Assembly: GCF_011440395.1 (NCBI RefSeq)
Contig: NZ_JAAOIX010000002.1
Coordinates: 124,001-188,000 of the forward strand
Origin: Pseudomaricurvus alcaniphilus
GTDB taxonomy: Bacteria > Pseudomonadota > Gammaproteobacteria > Pseudomonadales > Cellvibrionaceae
Direction: 5' to 3'
Length of the DNA stretch: 64,000 nt
In this document: piece after piece, positions 60,801-64,000 of the stretch
How positions within the stretch are numbered: position 1 is the first letter of the stretch
Layout: every line of letters begins with the position of its first letter
Translations under genes and position numbers: made by a program
Notes under the pieces: generated by a model
Told to the model about the DNA's origin: nothing
What the model saw: only the letters and a program-made list of their open reading frames with translations
Databases searched by the model: none

Positions 60801-61793
60801 TTAAAAAATCTCATCGGGCTTGAGGTCAAAAAGATACTCCGGATCGATATCCAAATCGCGCAAAATATCCTGCCCCTGCTCTTGCAACAGTTTGATATCG
60901 TCCTTGCCGAGACTCTCTTCATCCAGACCCTGCTGGATGACCAGTTCCACACGCCGGTTGCGGGCGCGCCCCTCCCGGCTATCGTTCGGTGCCAGCGGCT
61001 GGGTTTCTGCAAATCCCGACACGGCAAAACGACGCGGATTGATATCGCCCTGCATCAACTCATGGGCGACAGACACCGCCCGGGCTGACGACAACTCCCA
61101 GTTGGAGCGAAAGCGCGCCGTATTGATGGGAATATCATCCGTATGGCCTTCCACGTGGATCTTGCCAGGCTTGCTGCGCAACACGCCCCTGATATCGTCC
61201 AGCACATCGAAATAACTGTCATCCAGCTCCGCCGAACCGGGTTTAAACGAGCCTTTTTCCCGGATCCGGATAATGATCTTGCGACCGCGAGTTTCCACTT
61301 CGATTTCACCGTTAGCAATCTGGTCGTGCAACGCCGCGGCGAGGTCAATAGCGTCCTGCTCCGTCTCGCTGATCAACTCCTCCAGGCGCTCTTTGATGCG
61401 GGCCTTGGCACCCTGGTGACCGGCATCGCTGCCCTCCTCACCCAACTGCACTTCGTACTGGTCGGTACATTCAAAGTCGAGGGAGCTCTGGGTCAGGTCG
61501 CGGGTCTTCTGCCAGATTTCGTTGATCGGCGTCGGCTCGGGGATAGAGGGGCTGAATTCCTGGGCAATAATACTGGTGCCCTTGGGTACGTCGGTGACAT
61601 TGAGCTTGTTCTGTACGCCAAACGCCTGCGCCATGGAGCCGGCCAGACGCTTGAATTTCATCGCATCCATTTCGGAAAATGACAATAGCAAAACGAAAAA
61701 GCACATCAGCAGCGACATCAGGTCGGCAAAGGTGCCCATCCAGGGCGGCAGCCCCGGTGGTGGGCACTTGCAGTTTTGGTCATCATCGCTCAT
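60801..61793 (-). CDS. pomB: PomB-type flagellar stator protein
   Basis: This 330-residue protein begins with a cysteine-containing N-terminus (NCKCPPPGLPPWMGTFADLM) whose Asp24 matches the ion-binding aspartate of Vibrio PomB. One transmembrane helix follows (about 20-41), then a plug/linker region and an OmpA-type peptidoglycan-binding domain (about 195-310; VEGHTDDIPINTARF). It couples sodium (or proton) flow to flagellar rotation together with PomA. The 5-nt gap after pomA shows translational coupling. Confidence 0.93.
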   Translation of the reverse strand: MSDDDQNCKCPPPGLPPWMGTFADLMSLLMCFFVLLLSFSEMDAMKFKRLAGSMAQAFGVQNKLNVTDVPKGTSIIAQEFSPSIPEPTPINEIWQKTRDLTQSSLDFECTDQYEVQLGEEGSDAGHQGAKARIKERLEELISETEQDAIDLAAALHDQIANGEIEVETRGRKIIIRIREKGSFKPGSAELDDSYFDVLDDIRGVLRSKPGKIHVEGHTDDIPINTARFRSNWELSSARAVSVAHELMQGDINPRRFAVSGFAETQPLAPNDSREGRARNRRVELVIQQGLDEESLGKDDIKLLQEQGQDILRDLDIDPEYLFDLKPDEIF

Positions 61794-61798
61794 CTGGC

Positions 61799-62560
61799 TT
61801 ATCCCGCGCTGGCCACTTCACGCTTGCCCTCGGGCAGGTAGGTGCGCAGCATACTGTCGATGACCCGCGGGTTCTGGCCCGCCTGTATCGCCAACAGAGC
61901 GTCGATCACCAGGCTCTTGGTCAAGGCTTCTTCTGCCGCCCGCAGCTTGAGCTTGTCGGCCACCGGCTCACAAAAGGCATTGGCCAGCACCGCACCGTAA
62001 AGAGTGGTCAGCAGTGCCACCGCCATTGCCGGACCAATGGATTTGGGGTCATCCATATTGGCCAGCATGGCCACCAGGCCAATCAGGGTACCGATCATTC
62101 CCATGGCGGGCGCCATACCTGCCAGGGCGGAAAATATGGTTGAGGCGGTGTTGTGACGCTCCACCGCCAGGTTGCGATCGTTGGACAGCAAGCGCTGCAC
62201 CACATCCGGATCGTGGCCATCCACCAGCAATTGAATCCCCCGGGCGAGAAAGTCGTTGCCCACATCCACCCCTTCCAGGGCCAGCAGGCCGCCCTTGCGC
62301 GCGGCATCGGCCAGCTCAACAATCTGATCGATAAGCTCCAGTGGATCGGCGGTTTTGCTGACAAAGCTTTTGCCCACCACCTTGCCTGCACCGAGAAACT
62401 GGCCGAGTCCATACTTGGCCATGACCGCACAAATACTGCCACCAAAGACAATGACCAGTGACGGCACATTGATAAACATGGCCAGGTCACCGCTCATTAG
62501 CATCGTCATTACAATCAGGCCCATGGCGCCCAGCAGCCCGATAATTGTCGCTAAATCCAC
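61799..62560 (-). CDS. pomA: PomA-type flagellar stator protein
   Basis: This 253-residue protein has four transmembrane helices (about 5-22, 30-48, 148-168, 181-200), the MotA-type segment GMAPAMGMIGTLIGLVAML and a cytoplasmic loop that contacts the rotor. Length and pairing with a PomB-like protein indicate the sodium-type stator. The start is a GTG with AAGGAG 8 nt upstream. It is the first gene of the operon and divergent from xseB. Confidence 0.94.
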   Translation of the reverse strand: MDLATIIGLLGAMGLIVMTMLMSGDLAMFINVPSLVIVFGGSICAVMAKYGLGQFLGAGKVVGKSFVSKTADPLELIDQIVELADAARKGGLLALEGVDVGNDFLARGIQLLVDGHDPDVVQRLLSNDRNLAVERHNTASTIFSALAGMAPAMGMIGTLIGLVAMLANMDDPKSIGPAMAVALLTTLYGAVLANAFCEPVADKLKLRAAEEALTKSLVIDALLAIQAGQNPRVIDSMLRTYLPEGKREVASAG

Positions 62561-62975
62561 TCAATCACTCCTTCAAGATATCCACCCGAGAGCGCCCGCA
62601 GAAAACCGCAATCCCGGGCGCCTTTAATACCCAATACCCACCTGCACCCAACCACCACTGCCGCTACACCGGGGGGGCAGCCGCGATCGCCCCTGACATT
62701 GTTAGCGGCAGGCGCAGAGAATTTTCCAGCCCGGGCAGGCTTAAATTGCTCACCTGGGCCGCAGCCTGCACAGGGTCTGCCAGTTCAAGTCTAGCAGGCC
62801 TTTTTCAGCTGTGTGGTTTCCGCGCCAGAATAGGGTATATTTTCGTCGCCGGGCCGCTGCAATTCGTGCAATTGACCTCGGCCGGCCGCTTCTGTAGGGT
62901 TGCGCTTCAGTTGCGCCCCCCGATAGAGCAACATCAGTGCACAGAGAAACCCCAGACCAGTGAGAGCCGAGCCCC
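62561..62975. promoter_or_regulatory. Divergent region between pomA and xseB
   Basis: No gene is supported. TATATT (62836-62841) is a good -10 candidate for the xseB-ispA transcript, but its -35 region is poor. On the pomA side I looked for a flagellar sigma-28 promoter; TAAAG with a degenerate GCGGTTTT occurs near 62605-62625 (minus strand), with wrong spacing. Confidence 0.35.
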
Positions 62976-63224
62976 GTGGCAGCGAAAAAGAAACCCGTTG
63001 ACTTCGAACAGTCCCTGCAGCAACTCGAAGAGTTGGTAAACCGAATGGAACAGGGCGATTTGAGCCTGGAGGAATCCCTGCAAGCATTTGAGACCGGCAT
63101 CAAATTGACTCGTGATTGCCAGAGCCGTCTTACCGCGGCCGAACAAAAGGTCCAGGTCTTACTGCAGGAGCAGGGCCAATTGGTCGCCCAGCCCCTGCCG
63201 GGCGGCGCAGATAACGACCAATGA
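62976..63224 (+). CDS. xseB: Exodeoxyribonuclease VII small subunit
   Basis: This 82-residue helical protein contains [31 protein letters not shown], the family signature (quoted here only in part: [19 protein letters not shown]). It associates with XseA to degrade single-stranded DNA. The start is a GTG. Its stop overlaps the ispA start (ATGA), the standard xseB-ispA arrangement. Confidence 0.95.
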   Translation: MAAKKKPVDFEQSLQQLEELVNRMEQGDLSLEESLQAFETGIKLTRDCQSRLTAAEQKVQVLLQEQGQLVAQPLPGGADNDQ

Positions 63225-64000
63225 CACCGCAGCTGTCGGAGTTTATTCAAGCCAGCCTGAAACGTATCGATGCGGCCCTGGAGCGCGCATTGGCGCGGCT
63301 TGCGGCAAGCGATGAAGCCAGTATCGAGCAGTCCCTGCTGGCCGCCATGCGCTACAGCTTGCTCAACGGCGGCAAGCGCATTCGCCCCATTTTGGTGTAT
63401 GCCAGCGCCAGCTTGGCCGGCCCCACGCCGGGCGCCAACCAGCGCGAAGCCGAGGATGCAATAGCCAGCGCCGTCGAGTGCATCCACGCCTACAGCCTGG
63501 TGCACGACGACCTGCCTGCCATGGATGACGATGACCTGCGTCGCGGCCAGCCCACCTGTCACATCGCTTTCGACGAGGCCACCGCTATTCTTGCCGGCGA
63601 TGCCCTGCAAACCCTGGCCTTTGACTGCGTCAGTCACTGTGCCGCCCTCGACTGGCGCTCCCGGGTGCAATTAATGCAGCTATTGGGACAGGCGGCGGGC
63701 GCGCGGGGTATGGTGGCCGGCCAGGCCATGGACCTGGCCTCCGTGGACAAACCCCTGAGCCTGGCGCAACTGCAGGCCATGCACAGCCATAAAACCGGCG
63801 CCCTGATCAAAGCCAGTGTGTTGATGGGCGCCGCCGCCACTGGCGAACTCGACACAACCCGGCAGCGCCAGCTGGAAACCTATGCCGACGCCATTGGACT
63901 GGCATTCCAGGTGCAGGACGATATCCTCGACGTCATCTCGGATACCGCCACCCTGGGCAAACAGCAGGGCGCCGACATTGCCAAAAACAAGCCCACCTAC
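63221..64000 (+). CDS. ispA: Farnesyl diphosphate synthase (runs off the right edge)
   Basis: The first 260 codons are present from an ATG overlapping the xseB stop; about 35-40 residues are missing at the end. The first aspartate-rich motif lies in [15 protein letters not shown] and the second in QDDILDVIS, with [11 protein letters not shown] as the diphosphate-binding region near the N-terminus. It condenses isopentenyl diphosphate with dimethylallyl and geranyl diphosphate. In most gammaproteobacteria dxs follows; it would lie beyond the window. Confidence 0.95.
   Translation, partial: MTPQLSEFIQASLKRIDAALERALARLAASDEASIEQSLLAAMRYSLLNGGKRIRPILVYASASLAGPTPGANQREAEDAIASAVECIHAYSLVHDDLPAMDDDDLRRGQPTCHIAFDEATAILAGDALQTLAFDCVSHCAALDWRSRVQLMQLLGQAAGARGMVAGQAMDLASVDKPLSLAQLQAMHSHKTGALIKASVLMGAAATGELDTTRQRQLETYADAIGLAFQVQDDILDVISDTATLGKQQGADIAKNKPTY

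Noticed and set aside
62595-62640. Flagellar sigma-28 promoter for pomA
   Set aside because: TAAAG is present on the minus strand, but the spacing to the next element is about 12 nt and the -10 match is poor.
1-64000. CRISPR array, prophage, transposase, rRNA or tRNA genes
   Set aside because: I looked for spaced direct repeats, integrase or transposase frames and cloverleaf-like sequences and saw none, although a tRNA missed by eye cannot be excluded without a dedicated search.

Overview
The window looks like a chromosomal segment of a free-living, probably marine, motile gammaproteobacterium. A Cellvibrionales-like lineage is my best guess, from the PomA/PomB-type (sodium-motor-like) stator next to xseB-ispA, the ppx/ppk1 pair, fbp, CspA, MgtE and an abundance of c-di-GMP proteins; no rRNA or other taxonomic marker is present. 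It is gene-dense and moderately GC-rich. I see no insertion sequence, prophage, CRISPR array or tRNA.

The dominant theme is amide-bond making and breaking. Five modules pair an ATP-grasp ligase with peptidase-like partners: (A) 0.76-4.5 kb, minus strand, M42 peptidase + RimK-like ATP-grasp + GNAT/C39-peptidase fusion; (B) 4.9-7.6 kb, rimK + aspartoacylase/AstE-type deacylase + RimB-type retropepsin; (C) 25.5-28.9 kb, retropepsin lipoprotein + membrane protein with an inactive transglutaminase domain + ATP-grasp ligase; (D) 48.8-54.7 kb, circularly permuted ATP-grasp + alpha-E + transglutaminase/DUF2126; (E) 54.9-58.3 kb, fused ATP-grasp/alpha-E + small transglutaminase. An Anbu proteasome-like peptidase, a family usually found next to modules of type D/E, sits apart at 10.3 kb.

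Region by region: an MFS transporter fragment at the left edge; modules A and B; MgtE, an alpha/beta hydrolase, Anbu and CspA (7.6-11.7 kb); a PAS-GGDEF cyclase; a minus-strand operon of a coiled-coil protein, an OmpA-domain membrane protein, a Ras-like GTPase and an HD-GYP protein (13-16.9 kb); a DUF3080-like lipoprotein; a MacAB-like export operon (18.4-22.7 kb); a second-type FtsH; module C; small genes, a degenerate GGDEF protein, azoR with a frameshifted small ORF behind it, and a methyltransferase; divergent ppx and ppk1; a likely PhoB-controlled locus with a haem-motif lipoprotein and a PhoX-like phosphatase (36-39.7 kb); two AarF-family kinases; a GGDEF-EAL / periplasmic binding protein / porin operon (42.6-47.1 kb); fbp; modules D and E; a CinA-like protein; a cytochrome c; the pomA-pomB-PilZ operon; and xseB-ispA running off the right edge.

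Two functional threads connect many genes. Phosphate metabolism is represented by ppx, ppk1 and two promoters that look like PhoB targets. c-di-GMP signalling is represented by two active-looking GGDEF proteins (one also with EAL), one degenerate GGDEF, one HD-GYP and one PilZ protein beside the flagellar stator. Functions are assigned from recognisable motifs and gene order only; no database search was run.
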